Assembly (NCBI RefSeq): GCF_000685965.1
Contig: NZ_JMLE01000013.1
Coordinates: forward strand, 62,001 to 126,000
Reading direction: 5' to 3'
Length of the DNA stretch: 64,000 nt
Source of the DNA: Arthrobacter sp. UNC362MFTsu5.1
Lineage (GTDB): Bacteria > Actinomycetota > Actinomycetes > Actinomycetales > Micrococcaceae
A model generated the notes under the pieces. It worked only from the letters and a program-made list of their open reading frames with translations, made no database searches and had not been told where the DNA came from. Made by a program: the position numbers and the translations under genes. Shown here one piece after another: positions 20,344 through 29,139 of this stretch (position 1 is the first letter of the stretch; every line of letters starts with the position of its first letter).

Positions 20344-20368
20344 ACTAAATGAACGTCATTCATTTAGT
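20344..20368. promoter_or_regulatory. Inverted repeat before the agmatine operon
   Basis: ACTAAATGA (20344-20352) and TCATTTAGT (20360-20368) are perfect 9-bp arms around a 7-bp spacer, 28 bp before the amidase start. It is a likely operator (TetR-type size). No regulator gene is adjacent to the operon in this window. Confidence 0.7.
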
Positions 20369-20395
20369 GACCGCCGTCTCACTGGAGTATTCGCC

Positions 20396-21430
20396 ATGAT
20401 TGAAATTACCTGCCTCGAACCACCCGCATCCCTGGCCCGGACGCAGCCTTCAGCCCGTCCCGCGCTGCGGGTCGGCGTGGTCCAGCACCGCTGGCACGCC
20501 GACCCTGCCCGGCTTCGCGCAGAACTGGACGAGGGCATCGGACGCGCAGCCCGGCTGGGGGCCACCGTCGTCTTCCTGCCGGAACTGACGCTCTCCCGCT
20601 ACCCGGCGGACACCCTCCCGGAAAATGACACCGCCCGCTCCTGGGCAGCCCGTACCCGCCCGTCGGACCTCGCTGAGGACCTGCTGACGGGGCCCACGTT
20701 CCGCTTCGCCGCCGACGCCGCCCGCCGCCACGGCATCTCCGTCCACGCGTCCCTGTACCAGCGCGCGGACAATCCCGAGGGCACCGACGACGGCCTCGGA
20801 TTGAACACTGCGATTTTGGTGTCTCCCGACGGCGAACTGCTGGCCCGCACGCACAAACTGCACATCCCCGTGACAGCCGGCTACTACGAGGACAAGTTCT
20901 TCCGCCAGGGCCCGGCGTCCGCGGAAGCCTACGAGGTCCACTCCCCCGCCGAACTCGGCGGTGCCAGGCTGGGGATGCCCACCTGCTGGGACGAATGGTT
21001 CCCGGAACTCGCCCGGCTGTACTCCCTGGGCGGAGCCGAACTCCTGGTCTACCCCACGGCGATCGGTTCCGAGCCTGACCACCCGGACTTCGACACCCAG
21101 CCACTCTGGCAGCAGGTGATCGTAGGCAACGGCATCGCCAACGGACTGTTCATGGTGGCCCCGAACCGCTGGGGAAACGAAGGAACGTTGAACTTTTACG
21201 GTTCCTCGTTCATCTCGGACCCCTACGGCCGGATCCTGGCCCAGGCGCCCCGCGACGAATCCGCCGTCCTCGTCGCCGACCTTGACCTGGACCAGCGCAG
21301 GGACTGGCTGACGCTGTTCCCGTTCCTGGCCACCCGCCGTCCGGACACCTATGCACGGCTCACCGAACCGGTGCGGCGTGACCAGCCGCTCGGCGGTCCC
21401 GCCCCCGTGTACATGGAGGTGACCGCGTGA
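20396..21430 (+). CDS. aguB: N-carbamoylputrescine amidase-type nitrilase-superfamily hydrolase
   Basis: Carbon-nitrogen hydrolase of 344 residues; the expected reaction is N-carbamoylputrescine to putrescine, CO2 and ammonia. The Glu-Lys-Cys triad is visible: Glu in VFLPELTL, Lys in ARTHKLHIP, Cys in GMPTCWDEWFPE. First gene of a three-gene operon; its TGA overlaps the GTG of the agmatine deiminase by 4 nt. The first 15 residues precede the fold and the start at 20396 follows GGAG at moderate distance. Assignment relies strongly on the neighbouring aguA. Confidence 0.9.
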   Translation: MIEITCLEPPASLARTQPSARPALRVGVVQHRWHADPARLRAELDEGIGRAARLGATVVFLPELTLSRYPADTLPENDTARSWAARTRPSDLAEDLLTGPTFRFAADAARRHGISVHASLYQRADNPEGTDDGLGLNTAILVSPDGELLARTHKLHIPVTAGYYEDKFFRQGPASAEAYEVHSPAELGGARLGMPTCWDEWFPELARLYSLGGAELLVYPTAIGSEPDHPDFDTQPLWQQVIVGNGIANGLFMVAPNRWGNEGTLNFYGSSFISDPYGRILAQAPRDESAVLVADLDLDQRRDWLTLFPFLATRRPDTYARLTEPVRRDQPLGGPAPVYMEVTA

Positions 21431-22470
21431 GCAGCTGGCGCATGCCCGCCGAGACGGCCCCGCAGGAGCGGGTCTGGATGGCCTTCCCCACGGGCGGCTA
21501 CACTCTCGGCGACACGGCGGAGGAGGCGCACGCCGCGCGGACCGCCTGGGCGGCGGTCGCCAATGCCGCCGTCGAATTCGAACCGGTCACCGTGGTGGTA
21601 ACGCCCGACGACGTCGGGATCGCCGCGCGCTACCTGGATCCCGCCGTCGAGGTGCTCACGGCAGACCTCAACGATGCGTGGATGCGGGACATCGGCCCCA
21701 CCTTCGTCCTCGATGACGACGGACGCCTCGGTGCCGTCGACTGGGTGTTCAACGGCTGGGGCGGACAGGACTGGGCCCGCTGGGACAAGGACTCGCTGAT
21801 CGGCGCGGAGGTGGCCGGCCGCTCGGGAGCCCGCCACATCACCTCCGGGCTCGTCAATGAAGGCGGCGGAATTCAGGTGGACGGCCAGGGGACAGTGCTG
21901 CTCACCGAAACCGTGCAGCTGGATCCGGGCCGCAACCCGGGCTTCACCAAGGCCGAGGTGGAAGCAGAACTCGCCCGGACCATCGGGGCCACCCACGCTG
22001 TCTGGCTGCCGCGCGGCCTGACCAGGGACTCGGAGCGGTTCGGTACCCGGGGCCACGTGGACATCGTGGCCGCCATCCCCTCGCCCGGCACGCTGCTGGT
22101 CCATTCCCAGCAGGACCCGGAGCATCCGGATTTCGAAGTTAGCCGCGAAATCATCAGTTTCCTGTCCACCACCCGGGACGCCGCCGGCCGCGAGTGGAAC
22201 ATCATCGAGGTCCCCGCTCCCGTCACCCTCAGGGACCACGAGGGTTTCGTGGACTACAGCTACATCAACCACCTCGTGGTTAATGGCGGCGTGATTGCCT
22301 GCACGTTCGCCGACCCCAACGACGAAAAGGCGCTGCGGATCCTCGCCGATGCCTACCCCGGCCGCCGGATCGTGGGCATCGACGCCCGCGAGCTGTTCGC
22401 CAGGGGCGGAGGCATCCACTGCATCACCCAGCAGCAACCCGCTGCGTCCCCTAGAGTTTTGACTTCCTGA
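21427..22470 (+). CDS. aguA: Agmatine deiminase
   Basis: Converts agmatine to N-carbamoylputrescine and ammonia (pentein fold). It has 347 residues. Family motifs: NDAWMRDIGPTF, LVNEGGGIQVDG, GHVDIVAAI and the catalytic cysteine in GGGIHCITQQQP near the C-terminus. GTG start inside a GTGA overlap with the amidase gene. Together the two enzymes turn agmatine into putrescine. Confidence 0.95.
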   Translation: MSSWRMPAETAPQERVWMAFPTGGYTLGDTAEEAHAARTAWAAVANAAVEFEPVTVVVTPDDVGIAARYLDPAVEVLTADLNDAWMRDIGPTFVLDDDGRLGAVDWVFNGWGGQDWARWDKDSLIGAEVAGRSGARHITSGLVNEGGGIQVDGQGTVLLTETVQLDPGRNPGFTKAEVEAELARTIGATHAVWLPRGLTRDSERFGTRGHVDIVAAIPSPGTLLVHSQQDPEHPDFEVSREIISFLSTTRDAAGREWNIIEVPAPVTLRDHEGFVDYSYINHLVVNGGVIACTFADPNDEKALRILADAYPGRRIVGIDARELFARGGGIHCITQQQPAASPRVLTS

Positions 22471-22481
22471 AAGGTCCGGAC

Positions 22482-24062
22482 ATGACCCAAACCATCCGCC
22501 AGGGCTCACAGGCCGGCGAGCAAGCAGCCGGCACAGCGGCATCTGTCACCGACGCGCCCGGGACCCCGCACGGCATCACCGGAAAGGGACTGAAGGGCGG
22601 GCAGCTGGGCCTCCTCGCCGTCGTCGTTCTTGGCATTTCCACCATCGCACCGGCCTATACGCTCACCAGTGCCCTCGGTCCCACCGTTAACGAGGCCGGG
22701 CTGCAGCTGCCGGTCATTTTCCTCATTGGTTTCATCCCCATGATCCTGGTGTCCCTGGCCTACCGGGAGCTCAACGCCGACTCGCCGGACAGCGGCACCA
22801 CCTTCACCTGGGTCACCAAGGCCTTCGGCCCCTGGGTGGGCTGGATGGGCGGGTGGGGACTCCTCGCCGCGAACATCATCGTGCTGTCCAACCTGGCAGC
22901 TGTGGCGGTGGACTTCTTCTACCTCTTCCTCGCCCAGCTCACGGGCGCACCGGAGCTTGCGGACCTCGCCGCCAACAAACCCTTGAACGTTGCCACATGC
23001 TTCGTTTTCGTGGCCCTGGCCGTCTGGGTGAGCTACCGCGGCCTGCACACCACCAAGATCGTGCAGTACGGCCTGGTGGGGTTCCAGCTGCTGGTGCTGG
23101 GGCTGTTCGTGGCCATGGCCTTCGCCAACTGGTCGTCCTCGGAAACCGCTATTCCGTTCAGCTGGGAATGGTTTGACGTCACGAAGATCGAGACGTTCGG
23201 GCAGATTGCCGCCGGAATTTCGCTGTCCATCTTTGTCTATTGGGGCTGGGATGTCTGCCTCACCGTGAACGAGGAAACGGCCAACGGCAAGAAAACCGCG
23301 GGCATCGCCGGCACCCTCACCGCGGTGGTGGTCCTGGGCATCTACCTGCTGGTCACCATCGCCACCATGATGTTCGCAGGCGTGGGCACCGAAGGCGTCG
23401 GACTGAACAATGAAGAGAACCACGCGAACATTTTCACCGCGCTGGCCTCCCCCATCATGGGCCCGTTCGCCATCCTCATGTCCCTGGCGGTCCTGTCCAG
23501 CTCGGCGGCGTCGCTGCAGTCCACCTTCACCTCGCCGTCCCGCAGCCTGCTGGCCATGGCACACTACGGCGCGCTGCCGAAACCGTTCAGCCACATGAGC
23601 AAGAAGTTTGCGACCCCGGGCTTCGCCACGGTTGCCGCAGGCGTCCTCTCCGCGGGGTTCTATGCGGTGATGCACGTGGTCAGCGAAAACGTCCTGAACG
23701 ACACCATCCTGGCCCTGGGGCTCATGATCTGCTTCTACTACGGGCTGACGGCGTTCGCGTGCGCCTGGTATTTCCGCAACAGCGTCTTCAGCAGCGTCCG
23801 CAACTTCGTCCTGCGCCTGCTTTGCCCGCTGCTGGGCGGACTGGGACTGCTGGTGGTGTTCCTGCAGACGGCCGCTGACAGCTGGGCACCGGAGTTCGGC
23901 AGCGGATCAGAGATCTTCGGTGTGGGGCTGGTCTTCGTCCTCGGGGTGGGAATCCTTGCCCTGGGCGCCGTGTTCATGCTCATCATGGCCAGGCTGCGTC
24001 CCGGGTTCTTCCGCGGCGAAACCATCCGCAAGGACACCCCGGCCCTGGTGGTCCCGGAGTAA
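22482..24062 (+). CDS. APC-superfamily amino-acid/polyamine permease
   Basis: Membrane transporter of 526 residues with about 12-14 spans. After a polar 35-residue N-terminus comes the APC signature LGISTIAPAYTLTSALGP, and later AYRELNADSPDSGTTFTW and GWDVCLTVNEET. It is 11 nt behind aguA in the same operon, so agmatine, putrescine or a related amine is the probable substrate. Confidence 0.9.
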   Translation: MTQTIRQGSQAGEQAAGTAASVTDAPGTPHGITGKGLKGGQLGLLAVVVLGISTIAPAYTLTSALGPTVNEAGLQLPVIFLIGFIPMILVSLAYRELNADSPDSGTTFTWVTKAFGPWVGWMGGWGLLAANIIVLSNLAAVAVDFFYLFLAQLTGAPELADLAANKPLNVATCFVFVALAVWVSYRGLHTTKIVQYGLVGFQLLVLGLFVAMAFANWSSSETAIPFSWEWFDVTKIETFGQIAAGISLSIFVYWGWDVCLTVNEETANGKKTAGIAGTLTAVVVLGIYLLVTIATMMFAGVGTEGVGLNNEENHANIFTALASPIMGPFAILMSLAVLSSSAASLQSTFTSPSRSLLAMAHYGALPKPFSHMSKKFATPGFATVAAGVLSAGFYAVMHVVSENVLNDTILALGLMICFYYGLTAFACAWYFRNSVFSSVRNFVLRLLCPLLGGLGLLVVFLQTAADSWAPEFGSGSEIFGVGLVFVLGVGILALGAVFMLIMARLRPGFFRGETIRKDTPALVVPE

Positions 24063-24154
24063 CGCAGGGACCAGGACGTTGGAGGACCCACAAGGCTGCA
24101 GGCCCCGCCCGGAAGATCCGGAGCGGGGCCTGCCGTACGTCTGGCTAGTGCAGG

Positions 24155-24697
24155 TCACCAGTAGTGGGCAACGTCAACCACGAACCGGGACCCTGCTCCC
24201 GGGCCGTCCAGGGTGAATACCCTGAACGGCAGCCGTCCACGGACACCAAGACCCATGCTCGAGTAGCCCTCGAAGCTTCCGGCCCAAGCCACTTGGCGGA
24301 AGGTCTGGTAGCCGCCAACGTTTGTCAGTTCTTTCCGGTCGGCCGGGTTATACGTGGAGTTGCCGCCGTCGTCATAAGCGGGTGAATTGACGGTGATCTG
24401 GAGGAATGCCCGCCCCCGCAGGGGAACCGGCAACCCCGAACCGTCCTGCACCACAGTGGGAACGTACCGCACGGTGTAGCCCTTCACCGGACCGTTGAGG
24501 TCAACGACCAGGCGGTCGAAGCAGTAGTGCTGCCCGGTCCGCACATTGGTGACCTTTCCGGTTCCCATGGGGGCTTCGGACTTCGCCAACGACCCCCACA
24601 CCAGGCCGCAGTAGGACGCGGATGCAGGCGCCGGGGCCACCAGGCCGAGTCCGGCAGCCATCAGGATTGCCACCAGCCATACTTGGAATTTCTTCAT
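24155..24697 (-). CDS. Secreted AMIN-like domain protein
   Basis: Exported protein of 180 residues. A classical signal peptide (MKKFQVWLVAILMAAGLGLV... ending ASAS near 28) is followed by a domain of the actinobacterial AMIN-like type, with HYCFDRLVVDLNGPVKGYTVRYV and the C-terminal FRVFTLDGPGAGSRFVVDVAHYW. Start chosen at 24697 because GAGG lies 9 nt upstream; a GTG at 24706 has no spaced site. Likely cell-envelope associated; function unknown. Confidence 0.8.
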   Translation of the reverse strand: MKKFQVWLVAILMAAGLGLVAPAPASASYCGLVWGSLAKSEAPMGTGKVTNVRTGQHYCFDRLVVDLNGPVKGYTVRYVPTVVQDGSGLPVPLRGRAFLQITVNSPAYDDGGNSTYNPADRKELTNVGGYQTFRQVAWAGSFEGYSSMGLGVRGRLPFRVFTLDGPGAGSRFVVDVAHYW

Positions 24698-24898
24698 TTC
24701 AGCCACCCTCGGAAGTGTTGAGATAACTCAAGCGTAGGAGCCGTGACAGGCTAAAACGAGGGCCGAAATCCCTTCGGCGCCCAACTGTTAAATTGCGGCG
24801 GCGCAGGTTACGGGACGGTTATTCAGCGGCGCATTTAGCGGCATTCAGGGGCTGTCCGGAAGGTCATTGGACCCGCTTCCGTAATGCCGGATAACGAC

Positions 24899-24934
24899 GA
24901 GGCGCCGGCGGGCCTTGCGGCTCGCCGGCGCCTC
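24899..24934 (-). terminator. Hairpin after the DUF4193 gene
   Basis: GAGGCGCCGGCG (24899-24910) pairs perfectly with CGCCGGCGCCTC (24923-24934) around a 12-nt loop, 44 nt after the stop of the DUF4193 gene. Confidence 0.7.
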
Positions 24935-24978
24935 TCGATGCCGTGCATCTGAAATTTGGGACGCTTGCTGGAGGCTGC

Positions 24979-25281
24979 CTAGCCTTCGCAGTCGCGGCAG
25001 TACTTCATGCCGTTCTTTTCGCGGGCAACCTGGGACCGGTGACGGACCAGGAAGCACGAGGAGCAGGTGAATTCGTCGGACTGCTCGGGGACAACGGTGA
25101 CCGTGAGTTCTTCGCCGGAAAGATCCGCCCCGGGAAGGTCAATTCCCTCAGCCGTATCGTTCTCATCAAGGTCGATGACGGCGGTCTGGGCTCCGCCGCC
25201 GCGGGACGCCTGAAGGGCCTCCAGTGATTCAGCGGGAGACTCTTCTTCTGTCTTGCGTGGGGCGTCGTAATCGGTAGCCAT
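24979..25281 (-). CDS. DUF4193 (zinc-ribbon-like) protein
   Basis: Protein of 100 residues of a family widely conserved in actinobacteria. An acidic N-terminal half is followed by a CxxC...CxxC ribbon: FTCSSCFLVRHRSQ and YCRDCEG at the very end, likely binding zinc. ATG at 25281. Function unknown in the family; possibly linked to RNA polymerase or growth regulation, but nothing here shows it. Confidence 0.85.
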   Translation of the reverse strand: MATDYDAPRKTEEESPAESLEALQASRGGGAQTAVIDLDENDTAEGIDLPGADLSGEELTVTVVPEQSDEFTCSSCFLVRHRSQVAREKNGMKYCRDCEG

Positions 25282-25436
25282 GGCGTGGTTCACTTTCGTT
25301 GCTGCGCAGCGCCATTTCAGGCACCTCAGTGAAGCAGTTTAGGACATTATGCCGGTTGTGGAAGAAAAGTGTGTTCAACCCGACAAATCGTCCGTCACCG
25401 GCCGGCCCGAGGCTCCCTGGACAGGCAGGCCGGCGG

Positions 25437-25688
25437 CTATCCCTTGCTTGCCGCGGCAGCCTTCTCCCGGTGTGCGGCCGCCGCGTGATCGGCCGCAATG
25501 GACACCCCGCTGAGTGCCGGCAGCCAGCCCCACCTGGTGACATCGGCGATCGCGGCGTTGCCCTGTTCCCAGGCGCCGTGTTCCCAGGCGCCGTGTTCGC
25601 GGGCGCCGTCGCCCGACGGTGATGCAGTGGCAGGCAAGGTCCGGGCTTCGAACCATGAAGCGATTCTGGTGAACAGGCGTGGTGTCAT
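25437..25688 (-). CDS. Small hypothetical protein with an internal pentapeptide repeat
   Basis: Open frame of 83 residues with coding-like GC bias at third positions. An internal REHGAWEHGAWEQ stretch is encoded by a 15-nt tandem repeat (25565-25609), keeping the frame. No signal peptide, membrane segment or known family is recognised, and the ribosome-binding site is weak. The surrounding 25282-25835 holds no other convincing gene, so this could be a real small protein or chance. Confidence 0.4.
   Translation of the reverse strand: MTPRLFTRIASWFEARTLPATASPSGDGAREHGAWEHGAWEQGNAAIADVTRWGWLPALSGVSIAADHAAAAHREKAAAASKG
25565..25609. repeat. 15-nt tandem repeat
   Basis: Two identical copies of GTTCCCAGGCGCCGT (25565-25579, 25580-25594) and a third with two changes (25595-25609). 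The period is a multiple of three and would expand or contract a protein in frame. Confidence 0.85.
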
Positions 25689-25835
25689 AGCCCCAAAAGT
25701 AGGCGCCCCATGTTGTGGGCACGTTTCGCCGCAGTCTCCACGGAGTTACATTTCGGGACGGGAGTGCCATGGCGGTCCGTGAACCATGGTCCTAGCCTTG
25801 ATGCACAACAAATCCGAGACCTCCGGAGGAATGTC

Positions 25836-26186
25836 ATGGCCACGAAATTGAACAAGAAGGCCCTGGAACACGCCCGCAGCCTGGTGAGGGACGGGAAGGT
25901 TGTCCGCGACACCCGCGACGACTGGAGCGAGCACGCGCCGTCGGCGGACCAGGAAAATGCCTTTATCGACAAGCACGGCTTTTCGGATTTCGCCACGTGG
26001 CACCTGGGCCTGGACCCTGACGAGTCGGAGGGAACCAAAGGCAGCGTGAGCTTTCCTTTCGGGGATTTCAAGAAGATCCACCGCTGCGCGGTCATTTCCC
26101 TGGAAAGCCGGGCTGCGCAACACAACCACCATGACATCGCCAAGGCCGCGAAGGACCTGCTCGAGAAGATCGACGCCGAGGACTAG
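25836..26186 (+). CDS. Conserved hypothetical protein, 116 residues
   Basis: Start at 25836 is supported by GGAGGA 6 nt upstream. The protein is soluble, charged and without a signal peptide: a basic N-terminal helix (TKLNKKALEHARSLVRDGK), an aromatic centre (FSDFATWHLGLDPDE), a region FPFGDFKKIHRCAVISLESRAAQHNHHDIAKAA and an acidic tail. I recognise no domain with a known function; the strong start signal and codon bias make it a real gene. Confidence 0.8.
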   Translation: MATKLNKKALEHARSLVRDGKVVRDTRDDWSEHAPSADQENAFIDKHGFSDFATWHLGLDPDESEGTKGSVSFPFGDFKKIHRCAVISLESRAAQHNHHDIAKAAKDLLEKIDAED

Positions 26187-26216
26187 GCGGCGTACACCGA
26201 CCGCCAGGGACGGACC

Positions 26217-26687
26217 CTAGGCCACAGGCCAGACAACCAGGGTTTTCCAGGTGGCCGGGTCGGGCTCCGTGGCGGGGTCGCTCAAGTAGTATTCCCACAT
26301 TGAGCCGGCCGGGCTGAACCCCTCTTCCTTCATCCGCTCCTGGATGGCGTCATACGTGGCATTCAACGTGTCGTACGGGCCCGTGTGGGTGGCTTCGAAA
26401 GCCTGGCACTCCGGCAGTGTTCCGGCCGCAACTTCTCCTGACCCGGTGAAGGGCGCCGCCACCGGAAATCCTGCCTCGACATCGACCGTATCTGTGGGCA
26501 TGCTCAGGTACCGGCCAAAAGGCGGCCCAGCAATCTGCACGGCCTGGTTCTGCACTGCGGCCATAACGGCGCCATAAGCACGGCCGAAGAATTCCGGCAG
26601 AGCGTTCATGGGCACTTTTTCGCGGACGACGGCGGTGGGTTGCTCGGGGCGCTGGACTAGCCGGATCCCGTTTTTCTCTTGGCTCAT
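26217..26687 (-). CDS. GyrI-like small-molecule-binding protein
   Basis: Protein of 156 residues with the GyrI-like/effector-binding fold found in the ligand domains of MerR- and AraC-type regulators. Family features: RPEQPTAVVREKV at the N-terminus, FGRYLSMPTDTVDVEAGFPVA in the middle, GPYDTLNATYDAIQERMKEEG and WEYYLSDPATEPDPATWKTLV near the end. There is no DNA-binding domain. It may bind or hydrolyse cyclic or cationic small molecules; the partner is unknown. Confidence 0.85.
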   Translation of the reverse strand: MSQEKNGIRLVQRPEQPTAVVREKVPMNALPEFFGRAYGAVMAAVQNQAVQIAGPPFGRYLSMPTDTVDVEAGFPVAAPFTGSGEVAAGTLPECQAFEATHTGPYDTLNATYDAIQERMKEEGFSPAGSMWEYYLSDPATEPDPATWKTLVVWPVA

Positions 26688-26796
26688 ACGCCAAGGTTCC
26701 GCGGTGTGAACGGATCAGCCAAGGGCCGAACGGCCCGGAGCCTGGCAGTGGCAACAGCGGCAGGACACCAGGCTCCATGCGGTGTGGAAACATCCC

Positions 26797-26839
26797 ACTT
26801 ATGTTTGTTATGTACAAAAGTATGCGCATTGCGTACTTT
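26797..26839. promoter_or_regulatory. Putative operator upstream of the ROK-like regulator
   Basis: Contains ACTTATGT (26797-26804, complement of ACATAAGT) and an imperfect inverted repeat with AAAGTA (26817-26822) and TACTTT (26834-26839) as outer arms. The first element matches the motif shared by the C-glycoside promoters further right. Confidence 0.5.
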
Positions 26840-26868
26840 AGTGTCATGGAAAGAAGCAGGCGCCGCAC

Positions 26869-27957
26869 ATGAGAGGGCAGCGCGCAGGTGCCAGCGCAGG
26901 CGACGTCCTGCAATATCTTCGAAGCCAGCCCAAGACGGTTGGCGAGCTCTGTACAGCGTCAGGATTCGCCCGTTCAACGATCTGCGACCGCCTGCGGGAG
27001 CTGGAGGGCGCGGGGCTGATTGCGCTGACCGCCCCCGCTCCCTCATCCGGGGGGCGTCCGGCGGCCCGCTATGCCGTCAGGTCCGGGGCGGACATCCTCG
27101 TCCTCACCGGCCGAGCCAGCGGCAACACGCTCCGTGTTGCCTTGCGAACCGCTGCGGGAAAACCGATAGCAGAAGTGGGTCCGCGGCCGATCAACGCTTG
27201 CGACGAGCTGGTGACAACGGTTACAGCAGCGTGGGCTGACCTCGTCAGGAAGGCAGCGCCTGCGGGTGCGAGTCTCGCGGCCGGCACGCTGCTCATCGAT
27301 GACCAGCCGCGACGCCCCGAAAGCTTAAGGCTCCCGCCCTTGGCGCGGCCGAGGGAGCACCCGACCAGCGGGAGGGTTGCCGGACTGCCCCTGGCTGTCA
27401 TCCGGACGAGCGACGCCCTCGCCATCCAGGCAGCGGCAGGAGCCGGCCACGCGGGACGGAACGTGATCTATGTCGACCAAAACGTGCCGCAGCATGCCAG
27501 CTGGGTCGTCGACGGCGTGGTGCAAAGGGGCTCCGGCGGACTGGCAGGCACACTGCCGCTGCCGCCTGACCCGCCCGGCGGCCATGCATCCCCGGCTGGT
27601 CATGTACCCGGCACACGCGACACCCGCGAGGATGGCCGACGTGTAGGGGCCGCCCTCGCCGCCTGTGTCGCCATTCTGAATCCCTCCCTCATTTTCATCG
27701 GCGGCCCGGAAGACCCTAAGACCGCCGAATACCTGGCGGGCGTACAGGAATCGGTCTATGCCCTGTCTCCACCCACGGCCGGTAGGGTGCTGACAGTCCG
27801 GGCCGTGAACAATTCGCCGGACTCTGCAATGGAAGCTGCACATCACCTTGCCCGCGAAGCCGCACTGAAAGCGGAAAACGTTAACCAGCTGGTTCGCTCT
27901 TCAGCGCCGACAGCACAAATGCGCACCGGGCGCTACAAGGCCGGAGCGGTCGCGTAA
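26869..27957 (+). CDS. ROK-like transcriptional regulator, degenerate
   Basis: Protein of 362 residues. N-terminal winged helix (about 8-60: VGELCTASGFARSTICDRLRELEGAGLI) followed by a ROK-like domain recognisable mainly at VAILNPSLIFIGGPED near 290. The ATP-binding DxGGT motif and the CxCGxxGC zinc motif of ROK proteins are missing, and the middle is short and proline-rich. It precedes the aromatic cluster by 156 nt and may regulate it. A worn-out or specialised ROK regulator are both possible. Confidence 0.65.
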   Translation: MRGQRAGASAGDVLQYLRSQPKTVGELCTASGFARSTICDRLRELEGAGLIALTAPAPSSGGRPAARYAVRSGADILVLTGRASGNTLRVALRTAAGKPIAEVGPRPINACDELVTTVTAAWADLVRKAAPAGASLAAGTLLIDDQPRRPESLRLPPLARPREHPTSGRVAGLPLAVIRTSDALAIQAAAGAGHAGRNVIYVDQNVPQHASWVVDGVVQRGSGGLAGTLPLPPDPPGGHASPAGHVPGTRDTREDGRRVGAALAACVAILNPSLIFIGGPEDPKTAEYLAGVQESVYALSPPTAGRVLTVRAVNNSPDSAMEAAHHLAREAALKAENVNQLVRSSAPTAQMRTGRYKAGAVA

Positions 27958-28113
27958 TCCATGTTCCCCGTCAAACGCCCCAACGCCGCAACTATCAGCC
28001 GCATGGATAGCTCCTATGCGAAAGCGGCCCTTCTTCAGATACATGAAATCGCTCACAGTAGTTACAGGACCTGCACCCAACCGACAGCAGCCAGTAACCA
28101 GAAGGACTTCAAC

Positions 28114-29133
28114 GTGGAAACTCCCCTCTCCCATCTCGCCCACCTCGAGATCACCAGCCCGGACGTCGAGGCCTCGGCTCGGTTCTACGAGGAAAAGTTC
28201 GGCATGCGCATCATTGACCGGGTGGACGGCAACGTGTACCTGCGCTGCTGGGGCGACTACTACCGCTATAGCCTCGTCGTCACCGAAGGACCGGAAGCAT
28301 CCCTCGGCCGGATGGCGTGGCGCACCAATTCCCAGGCGGCCCTCGAAGCCGCAGCCCAGCGCATCGAAGCAACCGGTGTGCAAGGCAGCTGGACCGCCGG
28401 GGGCCACGGCTACGGCAAGGCCTACGAGTTCACCGGTCCCTACGGCCACCACATGCGCCTCTTCTACGACGTGGAAAAGTTCGTCGCCGAATCCGGGTTT
28501 GAGTCCACTTACCCGGACCGCCCGGAGCGCCGCAGCAGCCACGCCGCCGCACCCCGCTTCCTGGACCACGTCACCGTCGCCACCTCGGATGTCCGCGGCT
28601 TCGCCAAGTGGTACAACGAGGCCCTGGGCTTCCGCGTTATGGCCTTTGTGGACCTGGACGAAGCACCCATCACTGTCTTCTCCGTGCTCACCACCAACGA
28701 AAAGTCGCACGACCTGGGCGTTGTCCTGGACACCTCCAACCGCCCCGGCCGCGTCAACCACATTGCCTTCTGGGTTGACTCCACCGAGGATCTGCTTCGC
28801 ACCGCCGACGTGATGATGGAAAACGGCACCCCGATGGAATACGGCCCCTCCATCCACGGCGTAGGTGAGCAGAACTTCCTGTACTTCCGTGAACCGTCAG
28901 GCCTGCGGGTGGAGCTGAACTCCGGCGGCTACCGCAACTACGTGCCGGACTGGGAGGCCAACACCTGGAAGCCTTCCGAAGGCTCCAACAACTTCTACAA
29001 GAACGGTGCCATGCCCCACTCCATGACGGAATCCTTCCCGCCGGCCGAAGGCTTCACCGCCACCGAAGAAGGCGCCTCGCCCGAGATGAAGGAAGCCCTG
29101 CTGAACCCGTACGCCAAGCAGGGCCGGGGCTGA
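28114..29133 (+). CDS. Extradiol ring-cleavage dioxygenase (catechol 2,3-dioxygenase type)
   Basis: Two-domain vicinal-oxygen-chelate enzyme of 339 residues that should open a catecholic ring next to the diol. The N-terminal VOC module (about 3-115) has HLEITSPDVEASARFYEEKFGM; the catalytic module carries the three iron ligands as His in FLDHVTVATSD, His in VNHIAFWVDS and Glu in LRVELNSGGYRNY. The GTG at 28114 has AAGGA 8 nt upstream; upstream in-frame codons are not conserved. First gene of a seven-gene operon. Confidence 0.88.
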   Translation: METPLSHLAHLEITSPDVEASARFYEEKFGMRIIDRVDGNVYLRCWGDYYRYSLVVTEGPEASLGRMAWRTNSQAALEAAAQRIEATGVQGSWTAGGHGYGKAYEFTGPYGHHMRLFYDVEKFVAESGFESTYPDRPERRSSHAAAPRFLDHVTVATSDVRGFAKWYNEALGFRVMAFVDLDEAPITVFSVLTTNEKSHDLGVVLDTSNRPGRVNHIAFWVDSTEDLLRTADVMMENGTPMEYGPSIHGVGEQNFLYFREPSGLRVELNSGGYRNYVPDWEANTWKPSEGSNNFYKNGAMPHSMTESFPPAEGFTATEEGASPEMKEALLNPYAKQGRG

Positions 29134-29139
29134 GAAATC

